A stretch of 64,000 nt of DNA from UBA6115 sp050953005 (lineage in GTDB: Bacteria > Bacillota > Clostridia > Christensenellales > Aristaeellaceae). The position numbers and the translations under genes were made by a program. The stretch's first letter is position 1. Every line of letters begins with the position of its first letter. Under the pieces are notes generated by a model, which saw only the letters and a list, made by a program, of their open reading frames with translations, had not been told where the DNA came from and made no database searches. The stretch is taken from the NCBI GenBank assembly GCA_050953005.1, contig JBMNLV010000002.1:1-64000 (forward strand), given 5' to 3'. Below, piece by piece: positions 42,625-50,238 of this stretch.

Positions 42625-42836
42625 GGATTCAGAACAGAGGAGCGGTGCCGCGTGTAGGCCGGCGCTGGCAACGGAGCGGGTTCCGGATGCGGCGGTCAAA
42701 GTGCGGCGCTGCCGATGAGGCGGACGCGCCCGCGCGCTCGTGCTCAGGTACCGGCACACAAGGACCGGTACTGCCGTGGTGGTATATGCCGCTGTGGAGC
42801 GCTGTCATGCAAGTCGCGTGACAGTTTTATTATTTT
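42625..42836 (+). promoter_or_regulatory. Lysine riboswitch (L-box) with overlapping terminator, predicted ON switch
   Basis: Conserved lysine-aptamer blocks appear in order: AGAGGAGCG (42636-42644), GTGTAGGC (42652-42659), the AAAG...GCGCTGCCGATG block (about 42698-42717), a GTACCGG/CCGGTAC hairpin (P4-like, about 42748-42771), ACTGCCGTGG (from 42770) and TGGAGCGCTGTC (42795-42806). They line up with the T. maritima and B. subtilis lysC aptamers as I remember them. The final CTGTC is also the 5' arm of a 9-bp terminator stem (42802-42810 with 42816-42824) followed by TTTTATTATTTT. Closing helix P1 (ACAG 42634-42637 with CTGT 42802-42805) and the terminator exclude each other. Lysine binding should therefore prevent termination and switch the catabolic operon on. 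P1 as drawn is short. Confidence 0.8.
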
Positions 42837-42857
42837 AAAGGATTTGGAGGAGGAAAC

Positions 42858-43277
42858 ATGACCGCAAAATCGATCGAACAGCTCAAGACCGGGGACCAGG
42901 CATCCATGACGCGCGCCTTTACGCAGGCCGATGTGGAGGCCTTCGCGCATGTATCCGGGGATTGCAACCCCGCGCACCTGGATGAGGATTACGCAAAAGG
43001 CACGATGTTCAAGACCCGGATCGTCCATGGCATGCTGACCGCTTCGCTGTTCTCCGCCCTGCTGGGCACCAGGCTGCCCGGTCTGGGCACCATCTACCTT
43101 GGGCAGACGCTGCAATTCCGCAGGCCAGTCCATTTCGATGAGCCCATCACCGCTACCGTGACAGTCAAGGAAATCATCGCCGAAAAGAACCGCGTTGTGC
43201 TGGATTGTTTAGCTGTCAACCCTCAAGGGGAGACTGTGATTATAGGGGAGGCCACCGTGCTGCCGCCCCGTGGGTAA
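42858..43277 (+). CDS. MaoC-like (R)-specific enoyl-CoA hydratase
   Basis: A 139-residue hotdog-fold protein. The hydratase motif is present: SGDCNPAHLDEDYAKGTMF and IVHGML, giving the Asp and His of the R-specific enoyl-CoA hydratase (PhaJ/MaoC) active site. It is the first gene behind the lysine riboswitch, with GGAGGAGG before the ATG, and is followed 14 bases later by kal. The pathway makes crotonyl-CoA, so hydration to (R)-3-hydroxybutyryl-CoA is a reasonable guess. This gene is not a standard member of described lysine fermentation clusters, and its role here is inference. Confidence 0.82.
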   Translation: MTAKSIEQLKTGDQASMTRAFTQADVEAFAHVSGDCNPAHLDEDYAKGTMFKTRIVHGMLTASLFSALLGTRLPGLGTIYLGQTLQFRRPVHFDEPITATVTVKEIIAEKNRVVLDCLAVNPQGETVIIGEATVLPPRG

Positions 43278-43291
43278 AAGGAGAACGCCAC

Positions 43292-43681
43292 GTGAAAACG
43301 ATGCTGAGATTGCGTCTGTCCCAGCAGGACGCCCATTACGGGGGCGGCCTGGTGGACGGCGCCAAGGCGCTTGCTTTGTTTGGCGACGCCGCCACCGAGT
43401 TGCTGATCCGCCACGATGGGGATGAGGGCCTGTTCCGCGCCTATGACAATGTGGAGTTCCTGGCGCCCCTGAACGCGGGTGACTTCGTGGAAATCCACGC
43501 GGAGATCGTCAAGACGGGCAATACTTCCCGGACGATGAAATTTGAATGCTACAAGGTGATCGCGCCCCGCGGGGACATCAGCCCCTCAGCCGCGGACGCG
43601 CTCAGCGAGCCGGTCCTGTGCATCAGGGCCAGCGGCACCTGCGTGGTGCCCCGGCAAAACCAACGCAAGGCGGGGAAATAG
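43292..43681 (+). CDS. kal: 3-aminobutyryl-CoA ammonia-lyase
   Basis: Hotdog-fold lyase of 129 residues that turns L-3-aminobutyryl-CoA into crotonyl-CoA and ammonia, the late step of lysine fermentation. The sequence has LRLSQQDAHYGGGLVDGAK and then NVEFLAPLNAGDFVEIHAE, EIVKTGNTSRTMKFECYK, typical of the family. The start is GTG at 43292, with AAAGGAG 8 bases upstream; the reading frame is open further 5' but those codons lie inside the maoC gene. It is followed by kce after one base. Confidence 0.9.
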   Translation: MKTMLRLRLSQQDAHYGGGLVDGAKALALFGDAATELLIRHDGDEGLFRAYDNVEFLAPLNAGDFVEIHAEIVKTGNTSRTMKFECYKVIAPRGDISPSAADALSEPVLCIRASGTCVVPRQNQRKAGK

Positions 43682-43682
43682 A

Positions 43683-44510
43683 ATGGAGAAGTTGATCATC
43701 ACCTGCGCGCTGACCGGCGCTGAGGTCACCAAGGAGCACAACCCGGCCGTTCCCTACACGGTGGCTGAGATGGCCTGTTCCGCCCATGAGGCGGTACAGG
43801 CCGGCGCCAGCATCCTGCACATCCATGTACGGCGTGATGACGGCACGCCCACCCAGGAGGCCGCGCGCTATGAGGAGGTGCTGTCAGCCATTCGCGCCAA
43901 ATGCCCGGACGCTATTTTACAGGTGTCCACCGGCGGCGCCACCGGCATGAGCCGCCGGGAGCGCATGGCACCGCTCACCCTGCATCCCGAAATGGCCACG
44001 CTGGACTGCGGCACGCTCAATTTTGGCGGGGACGAGATCTTTATCAACACCGAGAATGACATCATTGCTTTCGCGGAAGGCATCCAGTCCCGCGGCATTT
44101 ACAAGGAGCTGGAGTGCTTTGAGAAGGGCCATGTGGATATGGCGCTGCGCCTGCACAAAAAGGGCTATATCACAGCGCCCCTTCATTTCAGCTTTGTTCT
44201 CGGGGTCATTGGCGGCATGACGGGCGAGGAACGGGATTTTCATTTTCTGCGCGGCAGCATTCCGCAGGACGCCACCTATTCGGTGGCAGGCATCGGTCGC
44301 TTCGAGTTCCCTCTGGCGCTGTTGGCCATCCGGGATGGCGGGCATGTGCGCGTAGGCTTTGAGGACAACATCTACCTTGAAAAAGGCGTGCTGGCCGCCT
44401 CCAACGCCCAGTTGGTTGAAAAGGTGGCGCGCATGGCCAAAACCGAGGGCCGCGCCATTGCCACCCCCACGGAAGCGCGGCGCATCCTGCGCATGGAGGG
44501 CAAGCAATGA
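43683..44510 (+). CDS. kce: 3-keto-5-aminohexanoate cleavage enzyme
   Basis: BKACE-family TIM barrel of 275 residues. It condenses 3-keto-5-aminohexanoate with acetyl-CoA, yielding acetoacetate and 3-aminobutyryl-CoA. Key parts are IITCALTGAEVTKEHNPAVPYT at the N-terminus (shown in parts: LIITCALTGAEV, KEHNPAVPYT), SILHIHVRRDDGTPTQE with the two Zn-binding histidines, and VGFEDNIYLEKGVLA with the Zn-binding Glu. Length and motifs agree with Kce. The stop overlaps the kdd ATG by 4 bases. Confidence 0.93.
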   Translation: MEKLIITCALTGAEVTKEHNPAVPYTVAEMACSAHEAVQAGASILHIHVRRDDGTPTQEAARYEEVLSAIRAKCPDAILQVSTGGATGMSRRERMAPLTLHPEMATLDCGTLNFGGDEIFINTENDIIAFAEGIQSRGIYKELECFEKGHVDMALRLHKKGYITAPLHFSFVLGVIGGMTGEERDFHFLRGSIPQDATYSVAGIGRFEFPLALLAIRDGGHVRVGFEDNIYLEKGVLAASNAQLVEKVARMAKTEGRAIATPTEARRILRMEGKQ

Positions 44511-45550
44511 CAATTAAACCCTGTCCCTATGGTACCCACCGCGTGCTGAAGCCCAAGGGCGCCCTGCCTCAGGCAGCGCACCGTATCGATAACCACCTGC
44601 CCATGCAGGCTAATGAACTGCTTATTTCAGTGGAGACGCTCAACGTGGATTCGGCCTCCTTTACCCAAATCAAAGAGGCCTGCGGCGGCGACACCGACAG
44701 GATGGCCGCGATGATTCTGGATATTGTCAATACCCGTGGCAAGCTGCAAAACCCTGTCACAGGCTCAGGCGGCATGCTGCTGGGCCGTGTGTTTGATATC
44801 GGGCCGGATTTTCCCGGACGGGTGCAGGTGGGCGACCAGGTAGCCACCCTGGTGTCCCTCTCCCTGACGCCGCTTTTGATCAGGCGCATCAAAGCCATCC
44901 ACCTTGAAACCGACCAGGTGGATGTGGAAGGGGAGGCCATCCTCTTTGCAAGCGGCATCTTCGCCAGGATCCCGCAGGACATGGACCGCAAGCTGGCGCT
45001 CTCCGCCCTGGATGTGGCCGGCGCGCCCGCCCAGACCCATCTGCTGGTCAAGCCCGGGGACAGCGTGCTGGTGCTGGGCGCCTCCGGCAAATCCGGCGTG
45101 CTGTGCTGTGTGCAGGCCAAGCTGAATGCCGGGGCGCAGGGCAGGGTCATCGGCCTTTGCTATGATTCCCGGGAGGCGGAGGAGCTCAGGGCGCTGGATG
45201 CCTGTGATGTCATTCTCATGGCTGACGCCCGTGACCCGATGGATGTATACAGCCGGGTGCTGGCTGCGAACGACGGGCGCAAGGTGGATGTGGCCATCAA
45301 CGTAGTCAATATCCCTGATACCGAGATGGCTACCATCCTGCCGGTCAGGGACGGCGGCACAGCATACTTTTTTTCTATGGCCACCAATTTTGCCAAGGCT
45401 GCCCTGGGAGCAGAGGGCGTGGCCAGCAATGCGCGCATGCTGATTGGCAACGGCTATACGCCCGGGCATGCGGAGTTCACCCTGGACCTGATCAGGAACC
45501 ATCCCGGTCTGGCGGCTTTGTTTACCAGCAGATACGGCGGAAAGGAATAA
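44507..45550 (+). CDS. kdd: L-erythro-3,5-diaminohexanoate dehydrogenase
   Basis: NAD-dependent dehydrogenase of 347 residues that oxidises and deaminates 3,5-diaminohexanoate to 3-keto-5-aminohexanoate. The N-terminal part has HRVLKPKGALPQAAHRIDN, as in Kdd. The nucleotide-binding segment is VLVLGASGKSGVLCCVQA (about residues 183-200), a Rossmann GxSGKxG loop. ELRALDACDVILMADARDP and GGTAYFFSMATNFAKAALG follow. The gene overlaps kce by 4 bases and lies 4 bases ahead of kamA, so it is well within the operon. Confidence 0.92.
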   Translation: MTIKPCPYGTHRVLKPKGALPQAAHRIDNHLPMQANELLISVETLNVDSASFTQIKEACGGDTDRMAAMILDIVNTRGKLQNPVTGSGGMLLGRVFDIGPDFPGRVQVGDQVATLVSLSLTPLLIRRIKAIHLETDQVDVEGEAILFASGIFARIPQDMDRKLALSALDVAGAPAQTHLLVKPGDSVLVLGASGKSGVLCCVQAKLNAGAQGRVIGLCYDSREAEELRALDACDVILMADARDPMDVYSRVLAANDGRKVDVAINVVNIPDTEMATILPVRDGGTAYFFSMATNFAKAALGAEGVASNARMLIGNGYTPGHAEFTLDLIRNHPGLAALFTSRYGGKE

Positions 45551-45554
45551 CGCT

Positions 45555-46820
45555 ATGCATTTTACCAATGAGGAATACAAGCAACGCAGGGCCAGGTATT
45601 TCCCCAGGGTCACTGACGCCCAGTGGGCTGACTGGCGCTGGCAGGTCAAAAACCGCCTGACCACAGCGGAGGACATTGCAAAGTATATCGATCTGAGCCC
45701 GCAGGAAATGGAGGACATCCATGCGGTGCTGTTGCGCTTCCGCATCGCGATCACGCCGTACTACCTTTGCCTCATCAATCCTGACAACCCTGAGGATTCC
45801 GTGCGCCTGCAATGCATCCCGACGCTGGCGGAAACCCATGTCGGGGCAAATGACATGCTTGACCCCCTGGATGAGGACAAGGATTCGCCGGTGCCCGGGC
45901 TGACCCACCGCTATCCGGACCGTGTGCTTTTCCTGGTGACGGACATGTGCGCGATGTATTGCCGCCATTGTACCAGGCGGCGCTTTGCCGGGCAAAAGGA
46001 CAGCGATTCGCCGCCCAAGCGTATTCAGGACGGCATTGAGTACATCCGCCGCACCCCGCAAATCCGCGATGTGCTGCTATCCGGTGGTGACGCCTTGCTG
46101 CTTTCGGACAAAAAGCTGGAAAGTATTATTTCCAAACTGCGGGAGATCCCCCATGTGGAGGTGATCCGTATCGGCACGCGCGCGCCGGTGGTTATGCCCC
46201 AGCGCATTACGGAAGATCTGGTGGCGATGCTTAAGAAATACCATCCCATTTGGGTCAACACCCATTTTAACCATTACAATGAAATCACCTCGGAAAGCGC
46301 CGCGGCCTGCGCGAGGATGGCGGACGCGGGCATTCCGCTGGGCAACCAGAGCGTGCTGCTGCGCAATGTCAATGACTGTGTCAATATCATGCGCGCCCTG
46401 GTCACCCGCCTGGTGGCTATCCGCGTTCGGCCTTATTACCTCTACCAGTGTGACCTGTCCACCGGCATTGAGCATTTCCGCACGCCGGTCAGCAAGGGCA
46501 TCGAGATCATAGAAGGCCTGCGCGGCCATGTCTCGGGCTTCTGCGTACCCACCTTTGTAGTGGACGCGCCCGGCGGCGGCGGCAAGATCCCGGTCATGCC
46601 CAATTACGTGCTGTCCACTTCGCCCTCGCGCACCGTGCTGCGCAACTATGAGGGTGTCATCACCACCTATACCGAACCGGATGAGTACAATGATGTATGC
46701 CGCTGTGAGGCCTGCCGCAAGGCCACCCCGCGTGAGGGCGTGGCCCAGCTGCTGTCGGGTCAGCAGCTGGCGATAGAGCCCAAGAGACTGGGCAGAAGGG
46801 AGCGCGCATCCAAAGCTTAG
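45555..46820 (+). CDS. kamA: Lysine 2,3-aminomutase
   Basis: Radical SAM and PLP enzyme of 421 residues that converts L-lysine to L-beta-lysine, the first step. The iron-sulfur ligands are Cys132, Cys136 and Cys139 in DMCAMYCRHCTRRRF (CxxxCxxC). DVLLSGGDALLLSDKKLE, IRIGTRAPVVMPQRIT and PGGGGKIPVMPNYVLS, with the PLP lysine, match the family. A C-terminal cysteine pair (DVCRCEACRK) fits the zinc-binding tail. The gene sits 4 bases after kdd. Confidence 0.96.
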   Translation: MHFTNEEYKQRRARYFPRVTDAQWADWRWQVKNRLTTAEDIAKYIDLSPQEMEDIHAVLLRFRIAITPYYLCLINPDNPEDSVRLQCIPTLAETHVGANDMLDPLDEDKDSPVPGLTHRYPDRVLFLVTDMCAMYCRHCTRRRFAGQKDSDSPPKRIQDGIEYIRRTPQIRDVLLSGGDALLLSDKKLESIISKLREIPHVEVIRIGTRAPVVMPQRITEDLVAMLKKYHPIWVNTHFNHYNEITSESAAACARMADAGIPLGNQSVLLRNVNDCVNIMRALVTRLVAIRVRPYYLYQCDLSTGIEHFRTPVSKGIEIIEGLRGHVSGFCVPTFVVDAPGGGGKIPVMPNYVLSTSPSRTVLRNYEGVITTYTEPDEYNDVCRCEACRKATPREGVAQLLSGQQLAIEPKRLGRRERASKA

Positions 46821-47809
46821 CATCGCTGTGCGCGCCCTGGCAGTCCCTGTGCATCGCGGGCAACGTTAAGAACGCCGGCAAGACCACCGTGCTCAATGCC
46901 CTGATCAGGGCTCATCCGCAGGCCCGGCTTGGAGTAACCTCCATTGGCCTGGACGGGGAGGAGCTTGATGCGGTCAGCAGGCTGCCCAAGCCGCGTGTTT
47001 TTTTGCCTGGTGGCAGTTTGCTGGCCACGGCGGAGGAATGCCTGGCGCGAACCGAGGCGCAAATCCGGGTGGCCGCGCGCACCGGCATCCGCACCGGGCT
47101 GGGGGAGATCTTGGTCGCCACAGTGACCCGGCCGGGCAATTGTCTGCTGGGCGGTCCCTCCACTGTATCGGGGATGGCTGCGGTACGGGACAGCCTGCTG
47201 CGCCTGGGCGCGGACAAAATGTTTATTGACGGCGCTTTCTCCCGCCAGTCCCATGCCGCGGCTGCCCAGGCCATGGTGTATGTGGTAGGCGCGCACGCCT
47301 CCCCGTTCCAAAGCAGGGTGGTCGCTTCAGCCGGTCTGGCGCTGCGCCGTTTTGCCCTGCCCGGCGTGCCGGATGCCTGGCAGGCTTTGCTCTCACATTC
47401 CAATCCGGGCTGGCTGGACGGGCAGGGACGCTATACGGCGCTGGCGTCCGCCACCGCCCTGGGGAAGCCGGCGGCGCTGCTGGACGCTGTGCCCGCCAAG
47501 GCATGCTGGCTGTACTTGCCCGGCGCTGTGGATACCGCGCTGGCGGACGCCCTGGTAGCCAGGCGGCGCGAACAGGCCTTTGGCCTGATTGTGCAAAGCG
47601 CGCTGTCGCTGGTATTGACCGATGCGGCCCTGAGCGGGCTGTTCCGCCTGGGGCGGGACATCCGTGTGCTGCGCCCCCTGACCCTGGCCTTTGTGGCCCT
47701 TAACCCGTTTTCGCCCGCAGGTCACCAATTTGACAGCCTGGCCTTCAAGCAGGCTATGCGCGGGGTGACTGACCTGCCCCTCATCAATGTCGCGGAGGAT
47801 GCAAGCTGA
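46808..47809 (+). CDS. KamB-like lysine 5,6-aminomutase reactivase subunit (P-loop)
   Basis: The frame between kamA and kamD. A P-loop, GNVKNAGKTTVLNALI, is encoded from 46859, but the first ordinary start codon in frame (GTG 46889) lies inside it and would destroy it. Translation must begin further upstream. Candidates are ATC 46808 (5 bases after GGGAG, overlapping the kamA end) or CTG 46826. The protein is about 330 residues and contains ATVTRPGNCLLGGPS and FIDGAFSRQSHA. Position and P-loop fit the KamB subunit of a lysine 5,6-aminomutase reactivase. The second subunit gene (MutS-like KamC) is missing here. The stop overlaps the kamD start by one base. Confidence 0.65.
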   Translation: MQSLASLCAPWQSLCIAGNVKNAGKTTVLNALIRAHPQARLGVTSIGLDGEELDAVSRLPKPRVFLPGGSLLATAEECLARTEAQIRVAARTGIRTGLGEILVATVTRPGNCLLGGPSTVSGMAAVRDSLLRLGADKMFIDGAFSRQSHAAAAQAMVYVVGAHASPFQSRVVASAGLALRRFALPGVPDAWQALLSHSNPGWLDGQGRYTALASATALGKPAALLDAVPAKACWLYLPGAVDTALADALVARRREQAFGLIVQSALSLVLTDAALSGLFRLGRDIRVLRPLTLAFVALNPFSPAGHQFDSLAFKQAMRGVTDLPLINVAEDAS

Positions 47810-49362
47810 TGACCGACAAGCTCAAACTGGACCGGGCGCTGATCGCTCAGTGCCGTGCTGACGCCAACACCATCGCGCTGGAGGTGCAATCCATGATCGA
47901 CCGGCACACCACCGTGTCAGTGGAGCGCTCCGCCTTGCGGCTGATGGGCGTGGACGGCGTGGATGACTTTGAGGTGCCCCTGCCCAACCTGATGGTGGAA
48001 GAGGTGCGAAAGGAAGGCGGCCTGTCCCTGGGCATCTGCGCTTACCTGGCCGGCGCCCTGCAAGCCAGCGGGCTTTCGCTGCCGGATTTTTGCGAGGCTT
48101 ATCTGGCCGGGAAGGTCAGCCTGTTGGGGCATCCCCTGCCTGATCAGGAGCGGACCGCCCGCGTCCTGGCGCCCTACCTGTCCGCTACCTTTGAGCGTAT
48201 CGCGCGCAACCGGCGCTGCCGTGAGGAGCAATTGGCGCGGTCGAACCACCGTGAGCCCCAGATTTATGTGATTGTGGCTACTGGTAACATCTATGAGGAT
48301 GTCAAGCAGGCCCGCTCCGCCGTGTCAGCCGGGGCGGACATTATCGCGGTGATCCGTTCCACTGGGCAGTCCCTGCTGGATTATGTACCCTATGGCGCGA
48401 CCACCGAGGGCTTCGGCGGCACCATGGCAACCCAGGAAAATTTCCGCATCATGCGCAAAGCGCTGGATGAGGCGGGGGCGGCATGCGGCCGCTATATCCA
48501 GCTGGTCAATTACGCCTCGGGCTTGTGCATGCCCGAGATCGCCGCGATCGGCGCGCTGGAGCGGCTGGATATGATGCTCAACGACAGCATGTACGGCATC
48601 ATTTTCCGCGACATCAACATGCAGCGCACCTTTGTGGACCAGTACTTCTCCCGCTCGCTCAACGCGCTGGCCGGGATCGTCATCAACACCGGAGAGGACA
48701 ACTACCTGACGACGGCCGATGCCGTGGAGGCTGCGCACACGGTGCTGGCTTCCCAGTTCATCAATGAGCGTTTCGCGCTGCTGGCCGGCATGACTGAAAA
48801 GCAAATGGGCCTGGGCCATGCGTTTGAAATCAATCCGGAAATGGAGGACAGCTTTCTGCTGGAGATTGCCCAGGCGCAAATGGCAAGGGAGATTTTCCCG
48901 GAAGCGCCGCTGAAGTACATGCCACCCACTAAGCACTCCACCGGCAACATCTTCCAGACCCAGGCGGTGGACACCCTCTTTAACGCCGCTACCGCCATGA
49001 CCGGGCAATCCATCCACCTGTTGGCCATGATGACCGAGGCCATCCATACCCCCTTCCTGTCCGACCGCCACCTGGCCATCAAAAACGCGCGCATGGTACA
49101 TTCCGCGCTGCGGCATTTTGCGGACGAGATTTCCTTTAAGGAAGGCGGGCTGATCCAGACCCGCGCGCAAACGGTGTTGCGCCAGGCGGCCGCGCTGCTG
49201 CGGAAAATCGCGGAGGGCTCATTGTTTGACGCGCTGGAGCAGGGCGTGTTCGCGGATGTCAAACGCCGGCGCGACGGCGGCAAGGGCCTGGATGGTGTGC
49301 TGCCCAAGCATCCCGGGTACTGCAACCCGGCAATGGACCATATCAGAGAGGCGCTTCAATGA
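47809..49362 (+). CDS. kamD: Lysine 5,6-aminomutase alpha subunit
   Basis: Large catalytic TIM-barrel subunit of the adenosylcobalamin- and PLP-dependent lysine 5,6-aminomutase, 517 residues, moving the terminal amino group of beta-lysine to give 3,5-diaminohexanoate. It matches KamD from the N-terminus (LALIAQCRADANTIALEVQ-like start) through IYVIVATGNIYEDVKQAR, STGQSLLDYVPYGATTEGFGG and PPTKHSTGNIFQTQ. The start overlaps the stop of the kamB-like gene, and its stop overlaps the kamE ATG by 4 bases, as expected for subunits made in equal amounts. Confidence 0.95.
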   Translation: MTDKLKLDRALIAQCRADANTIALEVQSMIDRHTTVSVERSALRLMGVDGVDDFEVPLPNLMVEEVRKEGGLSLGICAYLAGALQASGLSLPDFCEAYLAGKVSLLGHPLPDQERTARVLAPYLSATFERIARNRRCREEQLARSNHREPQIYVIVATGNIYEDVKQARSAVSAGADIIAVIRSTGQSLLDYVPYGATTEGFGGTMATQENFRIMRKALDEAGAACGRYIQLVNYASGLCMPEIAAIGALERLDMMLNDSMYGIIFRDINMQRTFVDQYFSRSLNALAGIVINTGEDNYLTTADAVEAAHTVLASQFINERFALLAGMTEKQMGLGHAFEINPEMEDSFLLEIAQAQMAREIFPEAPLKYMPPTKHSTGNIFQTQAVDTLFNAATAMTGQSIHLLAMMTEAIHTPFLSDRHLAIKNARMVHSALRHFADEISFKEGGLIQTRAQTVLRQAAALLRKIAEGSLFDALEQGVFADVKRRRDGGKGLDGVLPKHPGYCNPAMDHIREALQ

Positions 49363-50111
49363 GTATCAGGCCCTACGGAGACACACTCAATGACGGCAAG
49401 GTACAGCTGTCCTTCACCCTGCCCATGAAGGCCGGCGCCCATGGCATCGCCTGCGCGAAGGAACTGGCCCGGCAGATGGGCCTGCCCAACCCTGAGGTGG
49501 TGCACTGCGAACAGATGGGAGAGGGCTTCAGCTTTTATGTGGTGTACGGCATGGTTCCTTTCTCGGTCGATCCGGAGGAGGTTGAGGTGCACCAGGTGGA
49601 GACGCAGGCCATGACCATGGCCGAGGTCGAGGACTTTATTCGTGAGCGGCTGGGGCGCGAGATCGTCTTTGTAGGCGCCTCCACCGGCACGGACGCGCAT
49701 ACGGTGGGCATTGACGCCATCATGAACATGAAGGGCTACGCCGGGCATTACGGCCTGGAGCGCTATGAGGGCGTGCGCGCCTACAACCTGGGCAGCCAGG
49801 TGCCAAACGCTGTGCTGATCCGCAAGGCCCTGGAGGTCAACGCTGATGTGCTGCTGGTCAGCCAGACGGTCACCCAGAAGGACGTACATTTGAAAAACCT
49901 GGTGGAGCTGGTGGAGCTGCTGGAGGCCGAGGGGCTGCGCGGGCGCTTTTTGCTGCTGTGCGGCGGCGCGCGCATCACCCATGAGCTGGCCAAGGAGCTG
50001 GGCTATGACGCGGGCTTTGGCCCGGGCAGCTATGCTTCTGACGTAGCCTCCTTCGCCGTGCAGGAGCTGGCCGCGCGTCAGGATGCGAAATCTCGGACAC
50101 AAGGAAACTGA
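49359..50111 (+). CDS. kamE: Lysine 5,6-aminomutase beta subunit
   Basis: B12-binding subunit of 250 residues. The cobalamin motif DAHTVGID (His114 as the lower cobalt ligand, DxHxxG) is present, and the PLP lysine is expected at Lys125 in NMKGYAGHYGLERY, the segment equal to Lys144 of the studied enzyme. A Rossmann-like half follows (VLLVSQTVTQKDVHLKN, LLLCGGARITHELAKELGYDAGFG). It completes the operon. No CoA-transferase genes follow, so the last steps must be encoded elsewhere. Confidence 0.95.
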   Translation: MSIRPYGDTLNDGKVQLSFTLPMKAGAHGIACAKELARQMGLPNPEVVHCEQMGEGFSFYVVYGMVPFSVDPEEVEVHQVETQAMTMAEVEDFIRERLGREIVFVGASTGTDAHTVGIDAIMNMKGYAGHYGLERYEGVRAYNLGSQVPNAVLIRKALEVNADVLLVSQTVTQKDVHLKNLVELVELLEAEGLRGRFLLLCGGARITHELAKELGYDAGFGPGSYASDVASFAVQELAARQDAKSRTQGN

Positions 50112-50152
50112 CCTACCCGTTGTTGGGAAGGCAAACTGACCTGCCCGTCGGC

Positions 50153-50181
50153 TTGTCACAGGCCGGAGGATATGGTAAAAT
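50153..50181 (+). promoter_or_regulatory. Promoter of the EF-G-like gene
   Basis: TTGTCA (50153-50158), 17 bases, TAAAAT (50176-50181). Two copies of AAACTGACCTRCCCGT lie just upstream (50105-50120 and 50133-50148). Confidence 0.7.
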
Positions 50182-50238
50182 ACAATTTGTTATAAGCATA
50201 ATGCGAAGGATCGCAAATGAAACCGGGGGGAGTACTAC

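Noticed and set aside
42270..42857. Short open frames in the region before the lysine operon
   Set aside because: They overlap the terminators, the MITE-like element and the structured leader RNA, and none has a ribosome binding site with a conserved product.
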